From assembly GCA_001311565.1 (NCBI GenBank), contig BBBM01000014.1:1-62834 (forward strand): 62,834 bases of DNA, in the 5' to 3' direction. The position numbers were made by a program, and so were the translations under genes. Source of the stretch: Desulfothermus okinawensis JCM 13304 (GTDB taxonomy: Bacteria > Desulfobacterota > Desulfovibrionia > Desulfovibrionales > Desulfothermaceae). Within the stretch, counting starts at the first letter, position 1, and every line of letters starts with the position of its first letter. Below the pieces are notes generated by a model, which saw only the letters and a program-made list of their open reading frames with translations, did no database searches and was not told the DNA's origin. Below, in pieces: positions 19,470 to 30,791 of the stretch.

Positions 19470-21905
19470 ATGAAAAAAATACTTTTGTTTTGCAGTGGTG
19501 TTGTGTCTCTTGTTTGCTCAAAAGGGGTTGTTTGCCCAAGATTTGAGCCTCCTTCAAAGTCTAAGTCCGTCTCAACTTCAGCAGTTGCAGCAAATGATAG
19601 ACTCAGGTAAGTTGCCTTCAACGTCTATTCCTGGCTCTCCAACAAAGGGCTCCTTGGAGAATAAAACAGTAAAGGCTCCGGTTAAGAACAAGAAAGAGGC
19701 AGTAAAAGAGTTAAAAGGGGTTTCTCGAATAGAGTCTTTATATAGGGATAGATATTTTGGTGAAAAACAAAAAAAATTTAAAGCAATTTGGGTATAATCT
19801 TTTTGCCAATGTCTCTCCTCAACTCACAAAACTGGCAGTTCCAGATGAAAATTATATCCTTGGTCCAGGTGATAAATTAAAGATAAGAATATGGGGCACT
19901 GATGTGGACAGTGAATATGAGTGTACTGTGGACAGGGACGGCACCATTGATGTCCCCAAAATAGGAGTATTGACTGTATCTGGCCTTAAGCTAAAAGGCG
20001 CAAGGGATTTTATTTTTAAAGAGGCAAAAAAGTATGCCCAGGGTATTAAGCTCAAGGTGAGTTTAAGTGAGCTGAGAAGTGTAGAGGTGTATATCTTAGG
20101 TGCAGTGAATTCTCCTGGGCTATATATGTTGCCTGCCTTTTCCACTGCATTTAACGCTCTGGTGTATGCTGGCGGCGTGGAAAAACTGGTAGTTTGAGAA
20201 AGATTTATATTTACAGAGACAACAAACTATTTAAAAAAAGTGGATCTCTATGATTTTATTTTAAAGGGAGATACCTCATCTGACATTATCCTAAAGGATA
20301 AGGATGTTGTGTTTGTCCCACCAATTGGATCTACCATTGCCTTAATGGGAGCAGTAAAACAACCAGGGATTTATGAGATATCGGGTGAAAAGGATATTGG
20401 AGATATCTTAAAGACCACGGGGGATGTACTTCCTCAAGGGTCCCTCAGTAGGGTATATTTAAGGAGGTATAAAGATAATAAGGAATTTGTAATTAAAGAC
20501 ATAGAGTGTGATGCTCAGGGTTTGTGGAAAAATACACCTATAAAAGATGGAGATCTTTTAGAAGTAAAATACATTCTCAATGAGTGGCCAAAGACAGTAA
20601 AACTAGAGGGCCACGTGTGGCGTGAAGAGGTGTTTAAATACAAAAAGGGGTTAAAATTATCCGATATTTTGTATTCAAGAGAGATATTAAAACCCAGGGC
20701 AATAACTGACTATTGTCTTTTATACAGATATGATGAGAAATCTACCAGTTCAGGTACAGAGGATTCCCCTTGAAAAAGTATTGGAAAAAAAAATTTGATA
20801 TGGATATGAAACCCTATGACAGGGTAAAGATTTTGAGTTTAGATGATTTTGGAATAAAGTATAATGTCACTATAATGGGTGCTGTGTGGAAGCCAGGTAC
20901 GTATGAGTACCATCCTGGTATGACAGTTTCTGACTTAATTGCATTGGCAGGGGGATTTAAAAAGGGTGTAAATAAGGAAAAGATTGATCTCTCTAGACAG
21001 ATAATAACAAATACAGAGGTGAAGACTATTCACCTAAACGTGGATATGTCCAAGACCAATTCTATAACCCTTGAGCCAATGGACTATGTATTTGTGCCCA
21101 TTGTAAAAGATGCATATGTTTTAAAGACAGTTACAATAAAAGGTGAGGTAAAATTTCCGGGTACCTATAGGATCAGAGATGGAGAAAAACTATCAGATTT
21201 AATAATAAGGGCCGGAGGGTTTACCAAAGATGCCTATTTTTATGGGGCAAAGTTTTTAAATCAAAGGGCAAGGGAGATACAACAAAAAAAGTTTAGATGA
21301 CCTGATTGGGGAATTAGAGCTTAGGGCTAACCAGTCCATAACTGAGGGACTCCAATCTGCCGTAACAAAGGAAGAAGTTGAGTCATATAAGGCTGCGCAA
21401 TTAAGTATTAAAGGATTTATTAATAAACTTAAAACAATAAAGCCAGAAGGGAGAATTACTATTTTGTTGACAGATTTAGCTTCATTTAAAGGTTCAAAAT
21501 ATGATTTTGCACTTGATGATGGGGATGAGCTCATTATTCCAAAGAGGCCAAATTTTGTTGCAGTAATGGGGAGTGTATATTCACCTGGTGCATTTTTATA
21601 TGAGCCTGGAAAGACCTTGGGCGAATATTTGAAACTTTCAGGAGGGCCCACAAAGACAGCAGACAAAGACTACATATATGTTTTAAAGGCAAATGGTGAG
21701 GTGTATTCAAGGCAGCAGGTTGGTTTTTTTTAGTAGCTTTGAAAATTACAAACCAATGCCAGGAGATACAATTGTTGTTCCAGAAAATTTTGAAAGGGTT
21801 CCATATCTTAGGTTAATTAAAGATATATCAGACATTGTGTTTAAAATCGCTACCACTGCCGGCGTTGCAATTGCAGCTTTAGGAGATAAGATATATGGAA
21901 AATAG
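19470..21905 (+). CDS. Polysaccharide export protein with six SLBB units (Wza/GfcE-like)
   Basis: About 805 residues, much longer than E. coli Wza (379). A signal peptide (from MKK, with AVVLCLLFAQKGLFA) is followed by a Gln-rich stretch (PSQLQQLQQMID), the poly-export domain YILGPGDKLKIRIWG, and six SLBB-like units, for example VYILGAVNSPGLYMLP, ALMGAVKQPGIYEI, TIMGAVWKPGTYEYHPGMTV, TIKGEVKFPGTYRIRDG and AVMGSVYSPGAFLYEPG. A hydrophobic VFKIATTAGVAIAALGD ends the protein. No lipobox was seen. Breaks: A7 19473-19479, A8 near 19769-19776, one A missing near 20183-20187, A7 near 20232-20238, a missing base near 20735, A9 20785-20793, A7 near 21285-21291, T8 near 21723-21730. It should form or gate the outer-membrane polysaccharide channel. 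Confidence 0.88.
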
Positions 21906-22912
21906 CCATGATCAAAATATAGATAAGAGATATGCATACCCAGTTGTAGTAAATCCTCGAGTGGGAAGAGGATGAAATAGACCTATTGGAGTTGTGGGAC
22001 ACAATATGGAAAAGAAGAAAGTTAATTGGGGCTATTACCTTTGGTGCAACCCTTTTGGCAGTTATTATAACTTTATTTGTCCTGCCTGTTATTTACAGAT
22101 CCCAGGCAGTACTAATCCCTGCGTCTTCTGGAAGTGGCAGTGGTTTAAGTAGTCTTGTGAGCTCTTTGCCTATACCAATTAATTTAAGTGGAATAACTGG
22201 CAGTGAAGATAAATCAACCTTAATTGTTTCATTTCTAAAGAGCGATAATTTAAAACTGAGGTTAATTAAAAAAATATAATTTACTCCCTATATTATATGA
22301 TAATCTGTGGGACGAGGAAAAGCAAACTTGGGATGTTGATGATGAAGAAGATATCCCAACTCCTGTTTTGGCCATACAGGAAAAAAAAATTGGACGATAT
22401 ATATGAGGTTTCACAGGACAAAAAAAACAGGTCTTATAACAATCAGCTGGGAGAGTAAGGATCCAAAGTTTGCTGCGCTTATGCTACAGAGGGTAATAGA
22501 TGAACTAACACACTATTTAAATGAAGAATATGAAACAGATGCCAAAAGAGAGAGGCTATTTGTAGAAAAACAACTTGCAAAGGCAAAAAAAGGAACTGGA
22601 ATATTGGGAAAAGCAGATTCCCACTAAAAAAAACTAACTTTAGCAGAGATTACAAGGGAAAGGCTTGCAGCTCAAACTGTTTATACTGAGCTTAGAAAAC
22701 AATATGAGCTGGCAAAGATTGCTGAGGCAAAAGAGGTGATAAATTTTAAAGTGTTAGATCCTCCCTATATCCCAGAAAAGAAATATAAGCCCAAGAGGAC
22801 GCTAATATGTGCGGTAACAATAGTAACAAGCTTATTTTTGTCCATCTTTCTTGTCTTTTTCCTGGAATTTTTATCCAATGCCAGGCTTAGAAAGTTTGAG
22901 AATGCCCAGTAA
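21895..22912 (+). CDS. Chain-length determinant protein (Wzz family)
   Basis: Wzz proteins sit in the inner membrane with a large periplasmic coiled coil and set polysaccharide chain length. Two membrane spans are visible: AITFGATLLAVIITLFVLP near the N-terminus and VTIVTSLFLSIFLVFFLEF near the C-terminus, preceded by the family Pro-rich LDPPYIPEKKYKPKR. No tyrosine-kinase domain is attached. The ATG overlaps the end of the SLBB gene by 11 bases. Breaks: a missing base near 21958, A7 near 22268-22274, A8 22381-22388, A8 22409-22416, A7 near 22585-22591, A8 22626-22633. About 335 residues. Confidence 0.86.
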
Positions 22913-25046
22913 GGTTGTTTTTTTTGTCTCATTGTCATATTGCTCATTCCTTCCTTTGGTATGGGTTTCAATTATGAGGAGCCCTTAGGTTCCCTTGAAT
23001 GCTATACAGGGCTTTTGCAGATGCCAAATGCCCGTATTATCCCTGACTGGCATATTAGATTTAATTATGGCCACAGTTCTCCCTATTCTTACTACGGTGG
23101 AGCAATTGGATTTTTTTGACAGAATAGAATTTCACGGACAATTCACAGAGATAAGCACCATAGATGCCTTTAAAGGTTATGGCTATGGCCATTATAAAGA
23201 TAGATCTGCTGGGGCAAGGTTAGTCCTTTTAAGGGAAAAGGATTTTTTTCCCACAAGTTGCAATAGGCGCTTTTGATGCAACAGGAACAGCCCTGTTTGC
23301 CCAAAGATATATCGTTTTTTTCCAAGATGATTAAAAATTTGGATGTAACCTTTGGGCTTGGACAGGGGGTACTTGCAGGGGAATTTTTTTGTAAAACCAA
23401 ACGGGAACTCAGAGTGGGGGAGGGATACGGCCCTTTCCTTTCTCTTATCTTCACCTTTTAGAAAAACCAAACCATTTGGTGGGGTTGAATATCACGCAAC
23501 TCCAAATCTAACGTTTACCGCAGAATATTCAAGCATAGATTATGATAATATGTTTGGTTATAGGGATATAAAAAAAACTGGAGTAAAAAGAGACAACAGC
23601 AAAATTCCTTTAAATTTTGGGATAAAATACAGAATTGGCTCATCTATTTATGCAAAGCTGGCCTACATGAGAGGAAGTTGGGGCGCACTTGGGATAAATG
23701 TTGATCTTCCTCTTAATCCTGAGGGGTTTTTGGGGTGGAAAAAAAGAACCAAACTACAGGCCGTATGAAAAATTAAGATACAAATCATATTTTGCTACTA
23801 ATGAAGATCTTGCAAAGATCTTAGCATCAGAATTAGAAAAGGATGGATTTATTGAGGTTAGAGTAGCTGTTGGGGATAGTTCTGTTTGGATAGAAGCAGC
23901 AAATTCAAAGTATATATCCAATCTCAGGGCCATTAGGCGTGTATTTGAAGTAATAGATATCTTGTGTCCTCCAAGGATAAAGAATTTGTACATTAATTTA
24001 AAAGAACATACACAGATATTGGTTAGTATTAAGACAACTAGGGAGAATATCCAGGCCTTTTTACAGAGTAAAGTGGATAAAAAAAAATTTTCTGAACTAT
24101 TCGGACGTAGATCTATATAAAGGCAAGAACTTAAATGAATTTTTAAAAGACAAAAACGTATCAAGCTTTGTTTCACCTAAAGAGAAATGGTGGTCAATAA
24201 AAATTGAGCCTAAGATCTATACATTTTTAAACAACAGGGCAGGTTTTTTTAAACACAAAGGGATATTAAGGACCTCCTTAAACTTGTACCCAACTGATAC
24301 AACCCTTATTAAGAGCGAACTGGAAGTAACACTTTTCAACCAGTATGATGAACTCATATATCCTCCCTTAGAGCCTGAACCAACTAGAACAGATATGGTC
24401 TTATATGAGAAGAATTCAAAACCTAGACTAACTCAACTGGCAATGGACCAGATCGTGGAATTGCCCTATTCTTTTTTTAGTTAGAGGTGCAGTGGGATAT
24501 TTTGAATATGGATATGCAGGTATAGGTATTGAGGGGTTTCGTTTTTTTTAGACAAGGAAAAATGGGTTTTGGCTTTGAATCAGAAGTGGTCAAAAAAAAG
24601 AGATATTGACAATAATTTTAGCATAAAAAAAAGATAGTCCCACCTTTTATACTGCATTTTTGAATACATATTTTCAGTTGTGGCCATCCCAGGGATTGGA
24701 GGGTGGCTTTAAGATAGGTAGATTTTTAGCTGGTGATAAGGGCATTAAGTTTATTCTAAGGAGGTCGTTTAAATATTTCACAGTGGGGGCGTGGTATACA
24801 AAGACAGATACCTCTGTGTTCAAATCTAAAAAAAATAGAAATGCTGAAGAAAAGGGAGTGTATATTTCCATTCCATTTGCGGTATTTTCCAATAAAGAGA
24901 AAAGGGGTTGGCTTACCTATGGAATAACCAGCTTTACCAGGGATCAGGGACAGACAGTAGAACAACCAAGGTATCTATATCCCCTAAATCCCTGGCACAC
25001 CCCTGATTATATAAAACGCCATTTAGATGAGTTAAAGACACAGTGA
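22902..25046 (+). CDS. YjbH/GfcD-family outer-membrane exopolysaccharide protein
   Basis: About 710 residues, matching E. coli YjbH in length. After a hydrophobic start (VVFF then LIVILLIPSFG) comes the family opening YTGLLQMPNARI, then alternating amphipathic beta strands such as GGVEYHATPNLTFTAEYSS and FNYGHSSPYSYYGGAIGFFD. YjbH-type proteins are predicted outer-membrane barrels needed for export of group 4 capsule-like polymers. The ATG overlaps the wzz stop by 11 bases. At least ten shifts, nearly all at runs of seven or eight (for example T8 22918-22925, A7 near 23740-23746, T8 near 24543-24550, A8 near 24593-24600), break the frame. Confidence 0.83.
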
Positions 25047-25387
25047 TGAAAAAAAATAGTTGTTTTAATTTTAATATTAATATTAACTGGTTGTGGAAAG
25101 ACCAGGTGGTATAAACCTGGAGCAAGTCAATGGGACTTTAATAGGGATGAAAGAGAGTGTCTATCAATTGCCCACCTACTTGCCAAGGATGCAACTGTTG
25201 GCGGAAAAAAAAGAAGACTTAGAGACATTTATACTTGCGTATAAAAGGTGTCTTTATCAAAAGGGATGGACAAATATCCCCCTTGCAGATGAGCAAAATA
25301 GAAAAAAAGGCAGTTGATTTAGCCAGTGTGCATGGAAAAAAAGATAAATGGGTTTGGGCTGAATCTGTATATCCCTTTTGGATTTAA
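25046..25387 (+). CDS. Small lipoprotein
   Basis: 112 residues after three corrections (A8 25049-25056, A8 near 25206-25213, A7 near 25303-25309), starting MKKIVVLILILILTGCGK. The lipobox LTGC sets the lipidated Cys at residue 15. The mature part reads TRWYKPGASQWDFNRDERECL and later YKRCLYQKGWT, a Cys/Trp pattern common in small outer-membrane lipoproteins of unknown role. The ATG overlaps the yjbH stop. By position it may correspond to the GfcB/YjbF lipoprotein of E. coli, but I see no clear sequence match. Confidence 0.7.
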
Positions 25388-25707
25388 GGTAATATCAAAC
25401 CAAAAAAAGATATTTGGTCCATCAATTATCCATTCATTTTTTTTTAAAAAATGAGAAAGGGGTGTTTATTAACTTGATATTTCAAGAAAACATGAGTTCA
25501 AAGTTCAAAAAGGTTCCATATGAGGTGGGGGATAACTATTTTGTATATGATCGATTTTTCCATAAGAAAAATCCCCTCACCTGGACACTATATTTTGGTA
25601 AATTTCAAAATGCGTGGGTCAAGTGTATAGGCGGGTTTTATTATGTATCAAAACATAAAAGGATTATTTTTGTCATCTCATCTACCTATCTCCTCCAGAT
25701 GCTGTAA
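25332..25707 (+). CDS. Hypothetical protein at the end of the export locus
   Basis: About 124 residues starting MEKKINGFGLNLYIPFGFKV, overlapping the last 56 bases of the lipoprotein gene in another frame. A T9 run at 25437-25445 must lose one base to join HSFFFK to NEKGVFINLIFQEN. The C-terminal half has alternating aromatic strands (FVYDRFFHKKNPLTWTLYFG, WVKCIGGFYYVSKHKRIIFV). I do not recognise it. It may be a small beta protein working with YjbH. Confidence 0.5.
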
Positions 25708-25817
25708 TACCAGGCTGGGGTATTCTAAGGGCCAAATAGAGGAAATAAAATCTTTTTTTTAACCCATTATCTTAAGTGGATAAATTTAAATTTTAAGAAA
25801 GTAGAATCTAAAAAGTC

Positions 25818-26913
25818 TTAAGTTCTCCTCAGCCATTTTTCTGGATCAATGGGTCTTTTCCCCTTTCTGATTTCAAGATAAAGTCCATATGTCTTGACAA
25901 ATGGGGAAAACCCCACCTCTCCAATTGTCTCAGACCTTTCAACTATCTGTCCCATGTTTACAAATACCTTTGATAAAAAGGCATATAAGGTGTAATAGCC
26001 ATCACCATGATAGATTATTACAACATTTCCAAAGCCCCTTAGCTTGTCCTGGAACACTACCTTCCCAAAAAAACAAGATATTACTTTGGTTCCTTGGGGG
26101 GCAAATATCACTATACCCTTTTTAACTCGTTTGAACTTACTCGGTTTAACAGGCCAGGGGAGAAATCCCTTTGCTTCTTGAAATTTTTTTTGTCTTGAGT
26201 ATTTTTAGATTATATTTTAGCCTTTCAACTGTATCAATTATCTCTTCCAGTTGTTTTTCTTTTTTTTATGGACTGGGCCCTTATATTTTGTAATCTGGAA
26301 AAGAGCACCATTTTTTTCTTTTAATAGTTCATCCTTTTGGGCTTGGATTTTTTTTCAGTTTTTTAATTTTTATTTGCTCTTTTAAAATTTCAAGTTTTTT
26401 TTCTTCTGAATGTTCAGTAGCTTTTGTTTTTCTCTAATTTCTGCTAATCTCTTGTTGTAATTTTTTATATATGTCTTCTAGCCATATGTATTTTAGCTGT
26501 ATATCTTTAAAATCTAGGGGACTAGACAAATAGTATTTTTTTTAAGTAGGTATCCCACAAAAGGTTTAAGATTTTACTTAAGTATTTAGATTTTTCTCTA
26601 ATATTCTTTTGGATGTCTGCAATATCTTTTTTTTAAAATTTATTTCTTTTTCTTGAAGGGATTTTAGTTGTTTATTATTATTTTCTATTGCTATTTTAAT
26701 TTTTTTTCTATATTTTTTTTCTAAATTCAATATATTTTTATAAATTTTCTTTTCTTTTGATTTTAATGCCTTTAATTCCTTTTGCTTATTACTTAACTCT
26801 GATTTTTTTTTTGCTCAATTGTTTTTTTTGTAGATGTTGTTAACACCAAGGGATCTTTGTGGAGCAAATATGATAAAGAAAAATATAAAAGGCAGGACAA
26901 TTTTCCTTTTCAT
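25818..26913 (-). CDS. EnvC-like murein hydrolase activator (degenerate LytM/M23 domain)
   Basis: A signal peptide (MKRKIVLPFIFFFIIFA) is followed by about 200 residues of Lys/Glu-rich coiled coil, then a C-terminal LytM fold (GFGNVVIIYHGDGYYTLYA, ending LYLEIRKGKRPIDPEKWLRR). Active M23 peptidases carry zinc ligands in HxxxD and HxH; here the HxH position reads LYLEI and YAHLS reads YAFLS, as in EnvC, which activates amidases rather than cutting murein. An N-acetylmuramoyl-L-alanine amidase is at 50.2 kb. The coiled-coil part has many A/T-run shifts (26140-26830). Start is 2 bases after the endonuclease stop. Confidence 0.8.
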
Positions 26914-26915
26914 AT

Positions 26916-27570
26916 CTAATTTAATCCATATAAGGGACATCCATGACAGTTACTCTTTTTCTTTTTACACCATTTTTTTCCCTATTCTAACCAAAAGGGC
27001 ATGGAATTCTTTATATATTTGAATATCTTTGGGTATGTTATTCATACAAAATTCCTGCAACGCTTCATACGATACTTCATCTCCAATTAGTGAATGTCTA
27101 TTAAATATCCTGTGGGTGTATGCATCAACCACAAAAATTTCCTTTTCAAATGCATATAATAACATTGAGTCTGCTGTCTCTGGACCTATGCCTTTTACTC
27201 GTAAGAGTTTATTTCTAAGATCATATAAGGAATAACCTTTTAATCTTTCAATTTCAAAATTTACCTCTTGCTTCAAAAATAAAAGGAAGTTCTTGAGTCT
27301 AGTTGTTTTTATCCTGAAATATCCAGCAGGTCTAATAAAGTTAGCTAGTTCATCATTGTCTAGGAAAAATAGTTTTTTGGGGGTTAGTAAGTTATTTGAT
27401 TTGAGATTAAATATTGCCTTTTCCACATTATTCCAGTTAGTATTTTGGGTCAGTATTGCCCCAACGCAGATTTCAAAAACAGTGTCCCCTGGCCACCAAT
27501 AGCTTGGCCCCAGTTCCTCATACATTTTATTGTACATCTTGGTTAAGATAACATTATAGCCCTTTACCAT
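26916..27570 (-). CDS. Endonuclease III-like HhH-GPD DNA glycosylase
   Basis: About 218 residues. Motifs: YWWPGDTVFEICVGAILTQN near the start, the helix-hairpin-helix LLRVKGIGPETADSMLLYA, and the catalytic Asp in FVVDAYTHRIFNRH. The Lys of bifunctional endonuclease III in the hairpin (GxGxKTA) is Glu here, as in monofunctional relatives such as MagIII, so simple glycosylase activity is likely. A corrected A7 near 26978-26984 adds WCKKKKSNCHGCPL, which gives three of the four Cys of the usual iron-sulfur loop (C-x6-C-x2-C, then the protein ends). Lies between prmA and the envC-like gene. Confidence 0.83.
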
Positions 27571-27573
27571 GAT

Positions 27574-28442
27574 CTATTCCTTCCTAAATATAATTGATGA
27601 CCATTCGCCTTCTCTCATAATATCCACAACCTCTAATATTGAACCATTAGAGTCTAACTGGGCTTTGTATGAGTCAATAACTGGATTTTCTTGTTCATTT
27701 AATATGCCTGATATTATTATGTATCCATTTGATTTGAGGAGAGCTAAAAAAATTTTTTTTTTAGCTCTAAGATGGGTTCAAGGAGGATATTTGCCATAAT
27801 CAAGTTAAATTTTTTTTGTGTCTTTTATACTGGCTATGGTGCCAATGAAAAATAATGGAAGAGACAGCCATTTAACGCAAAATTTTTTTTGAAGTTTCAA
27901 GAACAATTGGGTCTATATCAAGGGAAACACCGTGTAAGCCAAGTAAGGAGGCAGCTATTGAGAGGATCCCAGAGCCCGTGCCAACATCCAGGAACACATC
28001 TTCATTTTTGATGACTCCATTTTTATGCAAGGTATAAAGAGACTTAATACACAGCTTTGTTGTGGGATGGTGGCCTGTACCAAAGGCCATTTCAGGATAT
28101 ATGTAGATTGGAATTTGGTCTTTTTTTAACACCAATTTTCCCTTTTTCCCAAGATGGAATAATTTTAAAATCTTCAACCTCCATTGGCCTGAAGTATTTT
28201 TTTCCACTCCTTTGACCAATCCTGGTCAATATATTTTGTGATATTTACATCACCTATAGGAAAATATTTTTTTTATTCTCTCTGCAAATTTTTTTTGCTT
28301 TCAGGGGAGTTAAAATATATTTTGATTAAGTTTTTTTTCTTCTTCCCATCCCCACGATATATTTTCAGCCAAAAATAATTCAACTTCCTCCATTATCTGA
28401 TTATTACTTTTAATTTGTAGTACTGAATATATTTTTTTTCAT
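27574..28442 (-). CDS. prmA: Ribosomal protein L11 methyltransferase
   Basis: PrmA trimethylates ribosomal protein L11 using SAM. The SAM-binding motif DVFLDVGTGSGILSIAA and upstream PEMAFGTGHHPTTKLC are diagnostic. The C-terminus (EVVDIMREGEWSSIIFRKE) is at 27574-27620. The N-terminal region 28200-28440 and the middle near 27740-27890 are broken by several T7/T8 runs (A runs on the coding strand). Expected length about 287 residues. The start at 28442 is inferred from MKK before YSVLQIKSNN. Confidence 0.85.
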
Positions 28443-28485
28443 AGATTTTTTTTGAATGCCAGGTATTAAGCCCTAATATTGAGAA

Positions 28486-29750
28486 CTAAACAACTATCCC
28501 TGTCTCTATTATCAGAACAGAATCCTCTACGCATCCTTTAGGACTTAGTTTGATATTTGATGCCAAGATTCTATCCAAAAGTTCAACAAATGCTTTTAGT
28601 TCAAATTCTTGTGTAATAAGTGGTGGCAAAAGCCGCAAGGTGTTTCCCTGGGTGAGATTTACAATAAAGCCCCCATGAATAATTGAGTCAAAGACCCTTT
28701 TTGCATCCACTTGTCCTGTCAATTCAATGCCCAGCATAAGTCCCTTTCCCCTTACTTCCCCAACTAAATTGGAATATCTTTCTTTAAGTTTTTTTAAACC
28801 TAGATAGGGTAAAATCTCCAAGGTCTCGTGCTTTGTCAATTAAATTGTCTCTGGAAATTATCTCAAGGACCTTTAAGGCGGCCCTACATACAAGGGGACC
28901 ACCTCCAAAGGTAGTGGCATGGGTCCCTGGGACAAATGCCTTTGCCACTTCCTCTGTGGCCATCATAGCGCCTATTGGAAGTCCATTGGCAAGTGCTTGG
29001 CACATGTGATAATATGGGGCCTTACATCATAGTGCTCAAATCCCCACATCTTCCCTGTCCTACCAATACCAGTTTGTATCTCATCAATAATAAACAGAAG
29101 ACCTTTTTTTTTGGCAAATGTCTTCTATTCCCTTAACAAAATCTATATCAAGGGGTTTTACCCCTCCTTCTCCTTGTATCACTTCAATCATAATTGCCGC
29201 AGTTTTATCACTGATCTTTGATTCAATATCCATTAAGTCATTTGGCCTTGCGTGTAAAAATCCTGGTAAAAGAGGCGAAAATCCGTCCTTTATTTTGTCT
29301 TGGCCTGTGGCACTCATGGTGGCATATGTCCTTCCATGAAATGATCCATGTAAGGTTATAATTTCATATCTATCTAGATTTTTAATTTTGTTAAAGTATC
29401 TTCTAGCCAGTTTTATTGCTGCCTCATTTGCTTCTGCTCCCGAGTTACAGAAAAACACCCGTGATAGATGACCTGTTGTATTGATAAGTGTCTCAGCTAG
29501 ATCTATTTGCTCCTTTGTATAGAAGAGATTGCTAACATGGACCAGTTTTTTTTGCCTGGTCTGCTATTGTCTGAGCAATTTCAGGATGAGCGTGTCCCAA
29601 ATTACACACTGCTATTCCAGAAAGAAGGTCGGTGTACTCTCTTCCCTCAAAGTCATATAGCTTTGTACCCCTTCCCTCCTTTATTGAAATAGGATACCGT
29701 CCATAAGTATTAAACAGAAATTTTTTTTTCTCTATGTTTAATTGTTGCAT
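28486..29750 (-). CDS. argD: Acetylornithine/succinyldiaminopimelate-type aminotransferase
   Basis: PLP-dependent class III aminotransferase of arginine (and possibly lysine) synthesis. Motifs: [53 protein letters not shown], and PLP-lysine region ITCAK followed by [12 protein letters not shown], then [18 protein letters not shown]. About 410 residues. Breaks: runs near 29545-29552, 29103-29112 and 28791-28797, and one base missing near 28997 within the PLP-lysine region. An A9 run next to the start (29721-29729) makes the exact N-terminus uncertain. It could also be an ornithine or GABA aminotransferase, but ArgD fits best by length and context. Confidence 0.87.
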
Positions 29751-29806
29751 GATCCATTGTGTATGCTCCTTATATGTTAATGGACCTTATTTGAATAAAA
29801 TAAAAA

Positions 29807-29839
29807 CAGGAGGTCAAGACCAATTTGTCTTGCCTCCTG
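29807..29839 (-). terminator. Intrinsic terminator after metF
   Basis: CAGGAGGTCAAGAC (29807-29820) pairs with GTCTTGCCTCCTG (29827-29839). Read on the minus strand it is followed by TTTTTATTTTATT and lies 24 bases past the metF stop. Confidence 0.82.
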
Positions 29840-29863
29840 CATAAAACAAAGTTGATTTTTCTT

Positions 29864-30789
29864 TTAAACTTCTGGTCTGGGAAGTAGTTTTGCCATCTCA
29901 GCTATTTCTGGGACCTTGTGTTCCCACTCAATGGCCATTAGATGTACCCCAGCAATTCCCTTCATCTCTTTGAACTCTTCAATCATCTCGCATGCTATCT
30001 TTATCCCTTCCTTGGCCTGATCCTTTTTGGGTACCCCTTTTAGCCTTTTTATTATTTCATCGGGAACATCCATACCAGGGACCTTGGTCTGCATATATTT
30101 TGCCATACCCACGCTCTTCATTGGAGTTATTCCAGCCAAGATATAGACCTTTTCAGTTAGACCCATATCATTTGCCTGTTTTATCCACTCCCTCATCCTG
30201 TTCATGTTATAGATACACTGGGTTTGGATAAATTGGGCACCTGCTTCCACCTTCTTGGCAAGCCTGTGTATTCTCCACTCTAAAGGTTCTGCAAAGGGAT
30301 TTGCTGCGGCCCCTATAAACATTTCCTTGGGAGCACCGTCTATGTCTGCGCCAGAGAGGAACTTTTCTTCATCCCTTAGTTTTTTTTACTGTGGATATGA
30401 GTTGAATTGAGTCAATGTCAAATACACCCTTTGCAAAGGGATGGTCCCCAAATTGCTGATGGTCTCCTGTTAGACAGAGGATATTTCTAATCCCATGGGC
30501 ATAGGCTCCAAGGATATCTGCCTGCATTGCAAGCCTGTTTCTATCCCTGCAAACCATTTGGTATACAGGCTCAAGACCTTCCTGCAACACCAAAAGAGAT
30601 GTTGCCCAGCTGGACATCCTCACCACTGCTGTCTGGTTGTCAGTTATATTAACTGCATCAACAATTCCCTTTAAATATGTAGCCTTTTTCTTGACCACCT
30701 CTACATTGGCTCCCCTGGGAGGTCCCAATTCCCCTGTAAGCGCAAAATGACCTTGTTCTAAAATTTTTTTTGAGCTTGCTCATGGCCAT
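29864..30789 (-). CDS. metF: Methylenetetrahydrofolate reductase (MetF family)
   Basis: Reduces 5,10-methylene-THF to 5-methyl-THF on FAD. Motifs: GPPRGANVEVV (N-terminal), VDAVNITDNQTAVVRMSS, NILCLTGDHQQFGDHP, IGAAANPFAEPLEWRIHRL, and AGAQFIQTQCIYN. About 306 residues. Start MAMSKLKKILEQGHFALTGE at 30789 follows a TGA of the preceding small gene by 2 bases. Breaks: runs near 30766-30773 and 30381-30388. It may feed methyl groups to methionine synthesis and to a Wood-Ljungdahl-type C1 route, which is inference. Confidence 0.93.
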
Positions 30790-30791
30790 AC

